DNA of 64,000 bases from Asterias rubens (GCF_902459465.1 NC_047065.1:22643828-22707827); one strand, 5' to 3'; counted from the stretch's first letter, positions 1-10,975 are shown. Notes: a model not told the origin generated them from the letters alone. Program-made: numbers and translations.

Positions 1-74
1 CCAAACGCGTATTGTAAAAGCATGTGAGATAATTGAGTTCTAAATCAACAAATTTGTTTACTTTTTGATGGCAG

Positions 75-398
75 ATGTGGACATGGGAAACCAGTGGTCA
101 ATTCATGACATGACCTGTACAATTTGTAGTCTTATATATTGTATAGTATGTTAATTCATTGACATTACCTGTACAATTTGAGTTGCTTTTAGATGATACA
201 TGTATATAGAACACAGAAAACATGAAAACTAATGGTCAATTCATGACTTGACCTGTACAATTTAGTATGTTAACACGCAAAACGTGGAAAATAGTAAATT
301 CATTGACACTATACCTGTACAATTTGGGTAAGTTTAAGATTTCAGATAGAACAAGGAAAACATGGAAAATGGTCAATTCATGACATGACCTGTACATA
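75..398. repeat. Degenerate tandem repeat, about five units
   Basis: Units share the core GTCAATTCATGACATGACCT followed by GTACAATTT. They recur at about 97, 150, 235, 297 and 371 with spacing of roughly 55-85 bp and drifting linkers. No coding potential is apparent. The array lies upstream of the first visible exon of the left-edge transporter gene, so it is probably intronic. Confidence 0.75.
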
Positions 399-1383
399 GC
401 TACATGTATTTTTTGATGAGTGGGATAAGGACAAACGCGATGAGGTTGTGCATGGTCACTGTACATGTAGGTGTTTGGTGAAGCCAGTGGCATGCAACCA
501 CCATAGCCACTACAAATTAAACAGGGAAATGTCTGATTAAAACTGACCCATTGGTGTATGTATAAATTAATTCTTTGTTTCCTGAATGAAAAGACCAAAG
601 GTTGTTCGTGCATACAGATAAAGGTGTGCTATTTATCTGATTGCAGTTGAAGACAAATTTAACAAAGTTATAGTTTAAACTTCCTGTCAGAAACTTGTGC
701 ATAGCTATGAACAAACGCCACACTATGAGCTGTGGTGGTTCTGGGATGAACTGGTGGTTTAACAAACTTGATGTTTCGATCAGTGTGCTCTGATTGTCTT
801 CAAGAAAACGAAGAATTCCTCTGAAGAAAATCAAATCACACTGGTTTGAGGCATCAAGATTTAAACCACCTGGTCTTTTCGAAACTCATGTACATGGTGT
901 TTACTGCAAACCTTACTAGATTGTTTTTCCACTGTGCAATTATTGATTGGGATTTAATGTTTGTTTTTGTTGTGTTTTTTTTTTGGGGGGGCGGGGGGTA
1001 GTGTTTCAGCTTTTGTTTTGTAATTTGAAATGTTTGCCCAATGGCCGCACATACCAGTGCGCATTACTTTTGAAATTCTTATTTTTTTCACATTATAGAA
1101 ACAAAAAGGTAAAAACAAAATGTTTCAAATTGCACAAAACGCCCATCACTAACTCCCCCCCCCCCCAAGAAGAAAAAATGGAAAACAAATTTAGACTGTC
1201 AATTATTGTTGTTATAGTTGTTAATTGTATGCCTTCATAAAAATGAATTGTGATGTGAAATGTTATTTGGTGTAGGCCTAGTTGTGGCTAATAAAACTCA
1301 CCCCAAAATTTAATTTAAAACCAAGGTTTCTGAATTGTATATTTTTTATGTGTCTTAAAATGGCCATTCCACAACTTAAAAGT
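399..1383. other. Non-coding stretch, nothing recognised
   Basis: No exon-like segment with splice sites was found on either strand. The only visible structure is low-complexity sequence near 970-1000 (a T run followed by a G run) and a C run near 1156. It is probably the interior of an intron of the left-edge transporter gene, because the preceding exon of that family is not present in the window. Confidence 0.4.
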
Positions 1384-1385
1384 AA

Positions 1386-1625
1386 TACACAACTATTGTG
1401 TAAAACATTAAGCAATAGCTGTGTAAACGATTTACACAACTAATTGTGTAAATTAATCTTACACATTATTGTGTAGAAATACTACACAACTGTTGTTTAC
1501 AAATTACACAACTTCGGTTGTGTAAACTGTTTACACAACAGTTGCTAGGTTCATATAGTAAACAGGGGTTGTGTAAAATTTTACACAACTTGTTGAAGAT
1601 TTTACACAACCGAAATAACAGTGTA
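1386..1625. repeat. Array of short palindromes built on ACACAAC/GTTGTGT
   Basis: Roughly ten matches to TTACACAAC or its reverse complement occur in 240 bp, arranged in alternating orientation so that neighbouring units can pair as short hairpins. The array abuts a truncated fold-back element on its right. Function unknown; probably intronic. Confidence 0.7.
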
Positions 1626-1945
1626 GTCTTCACAGTTGGTGTATCTCAACATATGCATAAAATAACAAACCTGTGAACATTTGAGCCCAATCGGTCGTCG
1701 AATTTGCGAGATAATAATGAAAGAAGAAAAAACCCTTGTGTCACGAAGCTGTGTGCTTTCTTATGCTTGACTTCGAATCCTCAAAATAATTCTAAACTTG
1801 AGGTCTCGAAATCAAATTCGTGGAAAATTACTTCTCTCACGAAAACTACGTCACTTCATAGGGAGCTGTTTCTCACAATGTTTTATACCATCAACCTCTC
1901 CACATTACTAGTAATCAAGTAAGGTTTTATGATGATAACAACTGT
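1619..1945. mobile_element. Fold-back MITE family A, left end missing
   Basis: Carries the family A body: TATCTCAACATATGCATAAA, AACAAACCTGTGAA, CAATCGGTCGTCGAA and TTTCTCACAATGTTTTATAC. The outer left terminal repeat (TTAAAGGCAGTGGACACTAT in complete copies) is absent. The element ends about 15 bp before the splice acceptor of the next exon, so it supplies most of that intron's 3' end. Confidence 0.75.
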
Positions 1946-1959
1946 CTTTTATTATGCAG

Positions 1960-4900
1960 ACCTTTGCTGAACGTGTTCTTGGACCTTGGTCTGTGATCAT
2001 CTCGATAGCTGTCGCCATGTCCTGCATCGGATCGTTAAACGGTGCTCTGTTCTCATTCGCAAGGTACGTATCCTAATGTCAAACAACTGAGAATTATTTA
2101 GTAAATTGTTTTAGCACTTGTTTTCTGCGCTTGCTATTTTTGAGATAAATAAGTTTCCCAGTTTGTTTCCACGGAAACAGAACAAAAAAGTTCACAGATT
2201 TACAAATAACTTACATGTTTTACAGAAGGTTATGGTGAAAGACTTCTCTTGAAATATTGTTCCATGAAATGCTTTACATTTTTAAGAAAACATTAAAACA
2301 AATTTTAAAATGTTCGATATCGAGAATTACAGATTTATTATAAACACATGTCATGACACGGCGAAACGTGCGGAAACAAGAGTGGGTTTTCCCGTTATTT
2401 TCTCCCGACTCCGATGACAGATGAGCCTTAAGTTTCACTGGTTTGTTATTTTTAATATAAGTTATGATACACGAAGTGTGGGCCTTTGGATAACACTGTT
2501 TACCGAAAGTATCCAATGGCTTTAGAGTAAAAACGCTGAGAATTATTTTGTATGGAATTTTCAGCAGTAACACCATTCAAAAACTATGCATGTGGTTGTA
2601 CTTCAGGAGGTGTCTTTGTTCCTGTGCTTAGTAATGTTTTAGCTAACATAAGTTTATCAATTTATTGTTTCATAAGCAAACCTTAAGCAAACACAACAGT
2701 GTCGCCCCAACGAATGTTTTGCGATTTTGTTAGTATTATTTCATTAAAAAAAGGTAATTTTACCAAAATCAATTTTCAATTCTCAATGTGTCAATTTAGT
2801 TGAATTTTCCGAATAATCAGCAATCAATCACACAATCACACCTCATCTTTTCACTTTTTTTTCAGAATATTGATGGTGTCGTCAAGAGAGGGGGTAATGC
2901 CACAAGTTCTTGGCATGATACACATAGATTACAAGTCACCACTTCCAGCGGCAGTTGTTTCGGTAAAAAGAAGTCCATTACACAAGATTATAAACACATT
3001 GTTAAAGGCTTTTCAAATTCATCCGTATTCATAAGGTAAACTGTAGCCGCAGTCGTAGACTTAACCGTGGATGTAGCCAGTGTCAGATGAAATCAGACAT
3101 AGATGCATATTAATTGTTAATTTTGTTCTCATGAGCCCCGATATCAAAACACTCACCAACTACCAGAGTTCCACTCGTTTGTTGCTTCTAGTTCATTAAT
3201 GTGATTGATAAGCTATGATGAGTTTCTTGAGTTTATTTCAATCTCTTGATTTTCACTTTTGATTGATTTACCTTTCTAGTTCCCTATGTGATTGCTATGC
3301 TCATGAGTCCCAATATCAACACGTCACTCAACTACTTGAGTTCACATCACTCGGTGGTTGTTTTGGGTCATTTACCCTTCTAGTTCTTTAGTGTGATTGA
3401 TTTGCTGATGAATTCCTTGAGTTTCTTCCAGCTCCCCAAATTTCACTATAGTTAATTTTATGTTATTTACTTTCTATATTCCCTATTGTGATTGCTATGC
3501 TCATGAGTCCCGATATCAACACACTCATTATTAGCTGTTTCGTAGCGAAGCGCGGCGAAACAGCTCTTGTTTTCGTTAAAGTTTTTTAAATTATTTTTTA
3601 GCTGTTTCGTAGCGAAGCGCAGCGAAGCAGCTCTTGTTTTTGTTAAAGTTTTTTTTAGCTGTCTCGTAGCGTAGCTCATGCAGCGTAGTGCATCGAAACA
3701 GTGTTTAGTAGCGCAGCGCAGCGAAACAGCTACTGTTTTTGTTCGGTTTTTTGTTTGGTTGTTTCAGGATTATTCAGTACTCGCATTTTTTTTGCATGGT
3801 TCCTAAAGAGCAATTGCAATGAAACTTTCAGTGATGAAGGGCATTGGTGCAAAGAGGGTCCTAAAAGAAATTCGCCATGATGACGTCATCACCGGTCATC
3901 TTAAAGGTGTTTTATTTAAATCTTAGAAAATCTATATCAAATCAACCACAAGAGACCGTAGATTTCTGTTAACAAGATTGGGTAGGGAGTAATTGGGTCT
4001 TCATTTTATTTTGTGTGCGTGACCTCACATGACCTCTACTTCCGGTCGAAACGGGCCAAAAACGGAAGTGCCCTGTAACTCAAAAGTGGTAACAGTTACG
4101 AAGTTGCTTTCCCTGGACGTAGTGTCTAGCAAGGGTGGGAAGTTAAAAAAAAGTATTGATGACGTCATAAATTGCAACAGTGCCCTCTAGTGGCAGGTTG
4201 AAATTTCTTCAAAATTGACTTTTTGAAGAAGTCTGTGGCGAAGTTTTTTGTAATCACTTAAAATTTTACACACACGTTTACTGTCTGGCAGGCATCATAT
4301 GTGTGAAGTTTCAGATCAATAACGTCATCGGGAGTCACATGACGCGGTATTAAAGGTGCACTTTTTGAAGTCGTATAACTCTCAAAGTGATGACGCCATT
4401 ATGTTGAAACTATGTAGATTGTTAGATATTGGCAAGCTCTCGTGAATTGTGGAATGACGTTATGATGACGTCATCACATGATTTTTAATGATTTTTTCAA
4501 TTTTTACACTTTTAACAAATCAATTGCTATCTGAACATGGTATAATCCAAATTATTTCTTTATTTATGCCACTTTGGGCAAATTGCTTTGAATACACAAC
4601 AAATTTAAAACTCAAATGAGAAATTTGAAATGTTATTGACGAAACAGCTATGTATTTGTGCAATGCCATAAGGTTGCGTGCCATAGCCTCACGCACACAT
4701 TGCCATGCCAATGTGCGTAATCATTTGTACACGAAAATTGCTTTGAATACACAACAAATTTAAAACTCAAATGAGAAACTTGAAATGTTATTGACGAAAC
4801 AATTATGTATTTGTGCAATGCCATAAGGTTGCGTGCCATAGCCTCACGCACACATTGTCATGCCAATGTGCGTAATCATTTGTACACGAAAATTGCTTTG

Positions 4901-7792
4901 AATACACAACAAATTTAAAACTCAAATGAGAAACTTGAAAAGTTATTGACGAAACAGCTATGTATTTGTGCTATGCCATAAGGTTCCGTGCCATAGCCTT
5001 ACGCACGCATTGCCATGCCAATGTGCGTAATCATTTGTACACGAAGTACAATGCCATGCCAATGTCCGTAATCATTTGTACACACATACCATGCCGTGTC
5101 CTTGTACACACACCCGATTGCGTGTATTCCGTATGTAGTTGCATTTTGTACACTTGTAATATTCTCATGCACATTCTTAACTGTACACAAGCAATGGATG
5201 AAAATCTATATCAAATCAGCCACAAGAGACCGCAGGTTTTTGTTTGCGGGATTGGGTAGGGATAAATTAGGTCTTCATTTTATTTTGTGTGCGTGACCTC
5301 ACATGACCTCTACTTCCAGTCGAAACCGGAAGTGCCCTCTTATTCAAATGTGCAAAAGTTATGAAGTTGGTTTAACGATGATAGTGTCTAGCAAGGGTGG
5401 GCAGTTCAAAACAAATATCGATGACATAACTAAACGCAACAGCGGCCACTAGCGGCAGGTTGAAAACTCCTTAAAACGGACTTTTTGAAGATGTGTGTGG
5501 TGAAGTTTAGTGTAATCACTTCAAATTGTACACACACGTTTACTGTCAGGCAGGCATCATGTGTGAAGTTTCAGATCAATGACGTCATCGGGGATCACGT
5601 GATAGCACTTTTTGAAGTCGTATAACTCCCGTAGTAACAATGCGACTTTGTTGAAACTTGGTAGGTTATTAGATATTGGCAAGTTCTTGTAAATTACAAA
5701 ATACCGTTATGATGACGTCATCACACGATTTGTTATAATTTTTTAATTTTTGCACCTTTAAGTCATCAGTTGCTAACTAAACATGGTATAAAAGGAATTT
5801 CTCTTTTATTTATGCCTAATTGGGCTAACTGCTTTGAATACACACACAAAATCTAATTCAGTTGAGAATTCAGTCTTGTTTTAAGTTATTTATTTTCTAG
5901 TTCCCTATTGTGATTGCTATGCTCATGAGTCCCGATATAAACACACTCATTAACTACTTGAATTTCACTCGTTGGTTGTTTTGATTCATTTACCATTGTA
6001 GTTTTTAGTGTGATTGCTTTGCTGATGAATTCATTAAATTTCTTTCAGCTTCCAGAATTTCAATACAGTTAATGTTTAATTTTATGTTATTTATTTTCTA
6101 GTTCCCTATTGTGATTGCTATGCTCATGAGTCCCGATATCAACACACTCATCAACTATTTGAGTTTCACTCGCTGGCTGTTCATCTCAATCGCAGTGGCG
6201 TCGATTCCTTACTTCAGATGGAAGTACCCTGATATGCCAAGGCCATTTAAGGTAAGAACTCGGGTCAAAGGTCACTGCATTATAATCTATATGTAGCGTG
6301 GAGTGATTACGTTCATAATGAAATAAGTACACGGCTTATGTGCAATTAGAAAATACAAACTTGTGTTATTACCAACTAGACCAACGAGATCCAGTTCAGT
6401 TCAGTTCAGTTCAGTACAACATTAAAAGTGATACACACAAATGCAGGAAATTGGGGGGTAACAACCAAGAAAGCACAGCTTGCTTTAACAGGGAGAGAGT
6501 GCCCATACAACGGCAGGATCCAATACAAATACAATATAATTAATACAGACGGAGCAGGTAGATATGATTCGAACTGCCTCTAGAATTGCAGAGATCGTGG
6601 GTTCGAATCCCAATCGAGTAATATGACTGTTTTTACCGAGCTCAGGAAAGTAGCCTACTGAGTATGCAGTGCTAACACTATTGGTGAATGGTAAAATCAA
6701 AATTTGTGTTACAATTCTTTAAAGGAAGAAACTAACGAGTGAACTTACAGGTACAGCCAAACCTCTTTTGTGTAAGTATTGGCTCTGAGAAGAGCCGATG
6801 TGGTCTCGACGTTTCGAACAGTATACTCTGCCCATCTTCAGGAGAATGCTGGGCTGCTGGATTACTGTTCGTAACGTCAAGTCCACACCCGCTCTTCTCG
6901 GAGCCAATACTTACACAAAAGAGGTTTGGCTGTACCTGTAAGTAATTTTTTTTAATAGTTTCTTCATATTTATCCACAACAGCTTCAAACAATACTTACA
7001 ACTCTTAACGTTTTGTTTAACAGGTTCCCATCATCCTACCAATCATCTTCATTATATGCGCGTTGTTCGTGGTAGGCGTCTCCATTTACTCCTCACCAGT
7101 AGATGTGGGCATCGGGGCTGCTATAACAGTTGCCGGGGTACCAGTTTACTTCTTCTTCGTCTGGTGGGAGAATAAGCCCGTGTGGTTTACCAATGCAATG
7201 GGTAAGAAATCGACAATACGCAATATGTTGCCCCCAAAGTTGTACCTATTGTCGCACAGGTCTAAATGCAGCCCCAAACTTAAAACGTAATGTAGCCCTG
7301 ACCTAAATGTAGCAAACAAAGTTGTACCTAAATATCGCCCTAATTTAATGTGCCCGCAACGTTGTGTCTTAGTGTACCCATACCCAAATGTATAGCCAAT
7401 GAATGTACAGTATATGTTGACCGACCTCATTGTGCCTTCAGATCGCATGTGGACCAATACAATGTATCACACATTGTCCATAGGGAAACCTGATTTCTGC
7501 TCTACCAGTCAGGCCTCTGATGGATGGTACCCAAGCTGGACTGTAAAAGGGGTAACCCTGTTTCAGCCACATGAGTGGGTGGCAACGGCCACAGGAACAA
7601 TTGTTGGGTGTAGCCCACACCTTGAAGTGGCCTTCAGGTTTTGTGTGTATGGCGACTTGCATGAAAAACAAAATTTGAGGGTATTTGTTACTTAATAAAA
7701 ACCGTGTCTTGTGTTTTCTCTTTTTAGATTCCCTCACGTGTTTTCTGCAGAGGTTCTTGTACATTGCTCCAGGAGCGAAAAAGACGGATTGA
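1960..7792 (+). CDS. xCT (SLC7A11)-like amino acid transporter light chain, 3' part (last five exons)
   Basis: Coding exons are 1960-2063, 2866-2962, 6102-6251, 7024-7201 and 7728-7792 (stop TGA), together 197 residues. The 5' exons lie left of the window. Exon lengths 104, 97, 150, 178 and 65 equal those of the two complete paralogs downstream. The translation has C-terminal SLC7/APC transporter features: GPWSVIISIAVAMSCIGSLN, the MIHIDYKSPLPAA loop, LSFTRWLF, WKYPDMPRPFKVP and a short tail ending LQRFLYIAPGAKKTD. Human xCT has similar sequence at these places (LSFARWLF, PDMHRPFKVP). Family members are light chains that exchange amino acids at the plasma membrane when bound to an SLC3 heavy chain. 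The arginine in the ARW/TRW motif, placed near the substrate in xCT, is present. The 6102 exon is preceded by partial duplicates of itself. A specific substrate cannot be assigned. Confidence 0.9.
2183..2527 (-). mobile_element. Fold-back element family P, minus orientation
   Basis: Reverse-complement match to 28162-28536. Shared blocks include CACGGCGAAACGTGCGGAAA, CACGAAGTGTGGGCCTTTG and ACAGAAGGTTATGGTGAAAG. The copy lies in the intron between the first two visible exons. Family P shares its outer layout (a glycine-poor, TTAAAG-type end and an AACAAACCTGTGAA block) with family A, so the two may be related. Confidence 0.75.
3533..3740. repeat. Palindromic GC-rich repeat, about four units
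   Basis: Units begin AGCTGTTTCGTAGCGAAGCG and close with GCGAAACAGCT, so each can fold on itself. Linkers are T-rich (CTTGTTTTTGTTAAAG). The first two units are nearly identical and the last two are diverged. Confidence 0.75.
4581..5045. repeat. 155-bp tandem triplication
   Basis: Unit starts are at 4581, 4736 and 4891, exactly 155 bp apart. Each begins AATTGCTTTGAATACACAAC and contains CCATAAGGTTGCGTGCCATA or a close variant. Copies differ at only a few positions, so the expansion is recent. Because 155 is not a multiple of three, open frames seen here are not evidence of a gene. Confidence 0.9.
6557..6715 (+). mobile_element. tRNA-derived SINE (family S1), 5' end missing
   Basis: A B-box-like sequence (GTGGGTTCGAATCCCA) is followed by the same 3' body as the copy at 61918: GAGTAATATGACTG, then GGAAAGTAGCCTACTGAGTA and TGCAGTGCTAACAC. 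The A-box region is replaced by unrelated sequence. Intronic. Confidence 0.7.
6743..6943. mobile_element. Fold-back element family G with roughly 50-bp inverted arms
   Basis: The left arm starts ACTTACAGGTACAGCCAAAC and the right arm ends GTTTGGCTGTACCTGTAAGT. The arms continue with near-perfect complementarity to GGCTCTGAGAAGAGC / GCTCTTCTCGGAGCC. The loop contains GTTTCGAACAGTATACTCTG. Fragments of the same loop appear at 32396-32500 and 45319-45345. Confidence 0.85.
7222..7400 (+). repeat. Degenerate CCTAAATGTAGCCC repeat array
   Basis: Variants of CTAAATGTAGCCC recur about every 20-30 bp (AAATGCAGCCCC, AACGTAATGTAGCCCTGACC, CTAAATGTAGC, CCTAAATATCGCCC). The same motif forms larger arrays at 15030-16020 and 29044-29115. 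No function known. Confidence 0.65.
7495..7690 (+). mobile_element. SINE body (family S3), head missing
   Basis: Matches the 3' body of the copy at 8935-9275: CTCTGATGGATGGTACCCAA, GGGGTAACCCTGTTTCAG, CACACCTTGAAGTGGCCTTC and GGCGACTTGCAT. The tRNA-like head is not present. It lies in the last intron of the left-edge transporter gene. Confidence 0.75.
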
Positions 7793-7833
7793 GACTCAGA
7801 TAATTATCCCCAAGCTCTCTGCAGAGGGAGCGC

Positions 7834-7839
7834 AATAAA
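7834..7839 (+). terminator. Poly(A) signal AATAAA of the left-edge transporter gene
   Basis: A canonical hexamer lies 42 nt downstream of the TGA stop and is followed by a T-rich stretch at about 7843-7857, as expected of a cleavage/polyadenylation region. Confidence 0.65.
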
Positions 7840-8934
7840 TGTGTTTTTTTTTTTTTGTTATGTGGCACAGAATTATCGCCATATTTTACAGCGGCTTCAA
7901 ATTCAAATTCAGTTTTGTGATGCATGCACTCATTTTTCAATATATGGTAATAATAGCAGAAGGGGATAAGTTACAAGTATCTAACCTCAGCTAGAACGGT
8001 GTAAAAAAAAACAGTGGCTGCATATTTTTTACATGGGCATTTTGTTTTTAAAATCAATACAAATTTCGATTACGTCACATTTCAAACAATGGTCTCAACC
8101 GATTGGTAAGTTCATTCTTAAATGTGAAGGTTTTTTTTCAAAACGGTAATGAACTTGACCTTTTGACTGGCACAAAACAATCGGAATGAAACCAATACTC
8201 ATTATGTTTAAGACGTCCAATAACGTCATGTTTCAAATGTTGCTTCTGAAAGAGTATACAAGTAAAAACAGAAGAAAAAAAGAAAGAAAAAAAAAGTGCA
8301 TCACAAAGCTGAGTTGGGCCTTGTGAGTCCCCGTGAATGGGCTTGTTCTATCAATGCAACTAAAATCTGGAACCATTTTGTTGAGATGTTCTGCAACCAA
8401 AGTAATACTCAAGTGCATTTGTGGATTGCAAACGTTCTTCTCCCTTTCAATTTGTCTTCCAATTCAGGTCAGTAGGTATGTATTAACCGAAGACCCGTTG
8501 GTATTCTTAAGTGCCTTAGTGACCCCAGAGGCTGGTGTGTGGTATGTGGGATGCACGCCTACTACCGAAAGTAACCGTTAACTTTATGTAAATACTAAAG
8601 CAGATACTGTGAACATAACGAATATGTACAGCATCGAAATCCACAACATTAGGTTTCCAAATCATTTTTATGGACACTATTGGTAAATACTCAAAATAAT
8701 TAATAGAATAAAACCTTATTATGGGGGGGGGGGGGGGGGGTGGGGGGGGGGGTTGATGTCCTAAATATTTGTGAAATCGACCCCTGGCCGCAGATTTCTG
8801 GGTCAGGCTAACTCGGTTGAAACTGGCTTAATATTTGGATTTAAACTTTGATTCTGTCTCAGTTTGACCTATTCTGGGGTCATTTGACACATACTCTGTT
8901 CCAGCCGTAACTATAACCATTTCAGACACACCCC

Positions 8935-9275
8935 AAACTGAGTTTTCTGGCCGGTTAAAAGCACCGGATTCAAGCTCTGGTGTTTCTGACCAGCACTGAG
9001 TGTGGGTTTGACCCCGGGTTGTGATTCCTGTGTCCTTGAGCAAGACACTTGACCATGATTGCCTTGAAAGTTTGGGAGGTAGTGCTTACTGCTCTACCAA
9101 CTAGGTTTCTGATGGATGATACCCAAGCCTACAGTCGTATGGAACGTAAAGGGGGTAACCTTGTTTCAGACCCAGGAGTAGGTGGCAAAGGCCTCTGGAA
9201 AATAATTGATTTGTAGCCCACGCCTTGAAGTGGCCTTCGGGCCTTGTGGGTGTGGTGACTTGCATACAAAATAAT
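8935..9275 (+). mobile_element. SINE family S3, head plus body
   Basis: The head contains GTGTGGGTTTGACCCCGGG followed by CCTTGAGCAAGACACTTGAC, a combination typical of tRNA-headed marine SINEs. The body (GATGGATGATACCCAAGC to GTGGTGACTTGCAT) matches 7495-7690. Related heads occur at 24712-24835 and, split by a MITE, at 51300-51660. No protein is encoded. Confidence 0.75.
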
Positions 9276-9849
9276 AGAGTATCATAGTATTATAATTAAT
9301 ATTACAACTACTTGGTACGTCACAGTACCAAGCAGCAACAGCGCCACCAAGAGATTGCATGTAAGCGTTCATGACGTATTCATTGACTGCTTGTTTGAAC
9401 GGGGGAAACCAACAAGCAGACAAAAGTTGCATAAGCTTTCAATTAGTAGAACAATTGAGTAAGTAACATCATAAATAAGAGCAAAACAGGACAGTGCATA
9501 TATTCAAAAAACGGTTAGTACTCATAATCGTTTATCTTTTCACTTTTGGTTAAATGCATAATAACAAGTCGCTGGAATGAGATGTTAATTTAGTTATTGT
9601 CAAAGTACAAACTCAGTCCCATTACTTAGTTTTCGATCAGCACATGGTGATAAAACTGTATCAAATGAAAACTTAATTGTACCAAACTATGTATGGTTAA
9701 AATGATTTTGTTTTATTGTGGCATTTTTCTTCTTCTAAAACCTTATTGTATTCGCATTGTAAATAGTAAGATTATGTTCTATCAACGCACTACTAAAGTT
9801 GAGTTCACAGTTATTGTTAATAATTATATGTTTTATTGTCTAAAACTAT

Positions 9850-10140
9850 GATTCGAACTGCCTCTAGGAACTGGGCTATCTCGCAAATTTAGTTGGCAAG
9901 ACACTGCTTCAGAGTTAGCATTTTTTAGAAGTGGTGGACACTATACGAGTGCACTGTTTGGTTTGGGTGTATACAAACACATTTAAGCAAACCTAATAGT
10001 GTCGTAGCATTGTGTTTGCCATCTTAAAAAAAGCTTATTGATTATGTCGCGGGTTCGAATCCAACGAGTATTATGCTTGCGTTTTTGTTCACAGAACTGC
10101 GGAATACACAGAAGTACTGAATACTCATTAACCGAAATTA
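9850..10140 (+). mobile_element. Fragments of SINE family S1
   Basis: Two pieces resemble the copy at 61918. At 9850-9935, GATTCGAACTGCCTCTAG and TTAGTTGGCAAGACACTGC match the A-box side. At 10045-10140, GTCGCGGGTTCGAATCC and AACGAGTATTATGC match the B-box side and 3' body. They are separated by unrelated sequence, so this is one broken copy or two fragments. Confidence 0.55.
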
Positions 10141-10562
10141 ATACAGTATTATTGGTGTCGTTATATCGTAAGCAATGTCCAAGTTTATTCGTCTTGTACA
10201 TGAGTGAGTTTTTGTTAAAATTGAAATCAAAGACATGTTCAAGTGATTTTCTAAACGAATACAAAATAAACTGTCTTAATTAATAATTATTATTATCATC
10301 AGTTGTATGTGTGTTTTGGATAAAATGAAGTAATTGAAGTATTTGTACAAGTCTAGCAAAGAGAGCGGAGACTTGTTACCAAATTTCAACAATTGAAAAC
10401 CTCTTTTTCAAAAAAATATTGTTTTCAAACCTCTCGATAATAAAAAATATCAATAGCAATTTGTTATAAACACAATTTCAATGTTGTTTGTATAGTACAA
10501 ACAATTGATTGTAAACAACAATGAAACAAAATTAAACTTGGGCCAAGAATGCTTATAATAAT

Positions 10563-10818
10563 GGGTGCATTCGTTTAGCTTCCCTGCGTAATCCCCGGTC
10601 GTCCCCGGTGCGTTCGAATAGCTTTTGGCGTCATTCCAGGGGCTCACCAAGGTCAGCCCCCAGTGCCCTGCTTGTGGAGTGGGTCACTCGGGGGCTGGCC
10701 CCAGGTAAACTACGTCACTACGAGAGCGGTGAGTGGTCGTTCGATTAGCTCTTCTTGTCAGGGGCTCACCTGAGTGAGCACCGCGGGGTAGACGCAGTGA
10801 AGCTAAACGAACGCACCC
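10563..10818. mobile_element. Fold-back element family F
   Basis: The ends are inverted repeats: GGGTGCATTCGTTTAGCTTC on the left and GAAGCTAAACGAACGCACCC on the right. The 256-bp element is GC-rich compared with its surroundings and has further internal complementarity. A shorter, almost perfectly palindromic relative is at 27257-27407. Confidence 0.85.
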
Positions 10819-10975
10819 AATATTTGAGAAACCCCATCTACAGTCACGCCAGAACTGTGTGACAATTCATATAGTTTAAATGAAAAACGCAAATGACAGT
10901 TGGGCAAGATTCGTAAGGTTTTTGATTACAACAGACACAGAAGGGAATTTTTATTCTCTTCGGAATCGTGTGCAA

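Larger units (their letters stand above)
3532..5880. mobile_element. Repeat-rich insertion of about 2.35 kb inside a duplicated exon copy
   Basis: The insertion interrupts the third exon relic. It consists of a GC-rich palindromic array (about 3533-3740), a unit of about 650 bp present twice (3925-4580 and 5200-5850), and three 155-bp repeats between them. Both long units contain the palindrome GATGACGTCATCA and end in matching sequence (GAACATGGTATAA versus AAACATGGTATAA, then TTTATTTATGCC). No protein-coding capacity was seen, so it would be a non-autonomous element or satellite block. The class is unknown. Confidence 0.6.
3110..6101 (+). repeat. Tandem duplication of the 5' part of a transporter exon with its splice acceptor (about 200-bp unit)
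   Basis: Partial copies of the exon at 6102 occur near 3131-3186, 3280-3360, 3479-3531 and 5901-5984, each followed by matching intron sequence. Spacing is 199 bp (3280 to 3479) and 201 bp (5901 to 6102). The 3280 copy reaches a stop after three codons. The 3479 copy has its acceptor AG changed to AT and is cut by an insertion of about 2.35 kb. The 5901 copy keeps its CTAG acceptor and reads in frame for 27 residues to a TGA directly after FTRWLF. These copies are exon relics, except that the 5901 copy could in principle act as an alternative terminal exon. Confidence 0.85.

Noticed and set aside
8721-8752. G run as a G-quadruplex regulatory element (also 39193-39214)
   Set aside because: A homopolymer-like run can form a quadruplex, but length is unreliable in such runs and there is no nearby gene feature to tie it to.
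9166-9432. A minus-strand frame with a hydrophobic start (MQLLSACWFPP) as a possible small secreted protein
   Set aside because: It runs into SINE S3 sequence at its 3' end and has no splice or poly(A) support.
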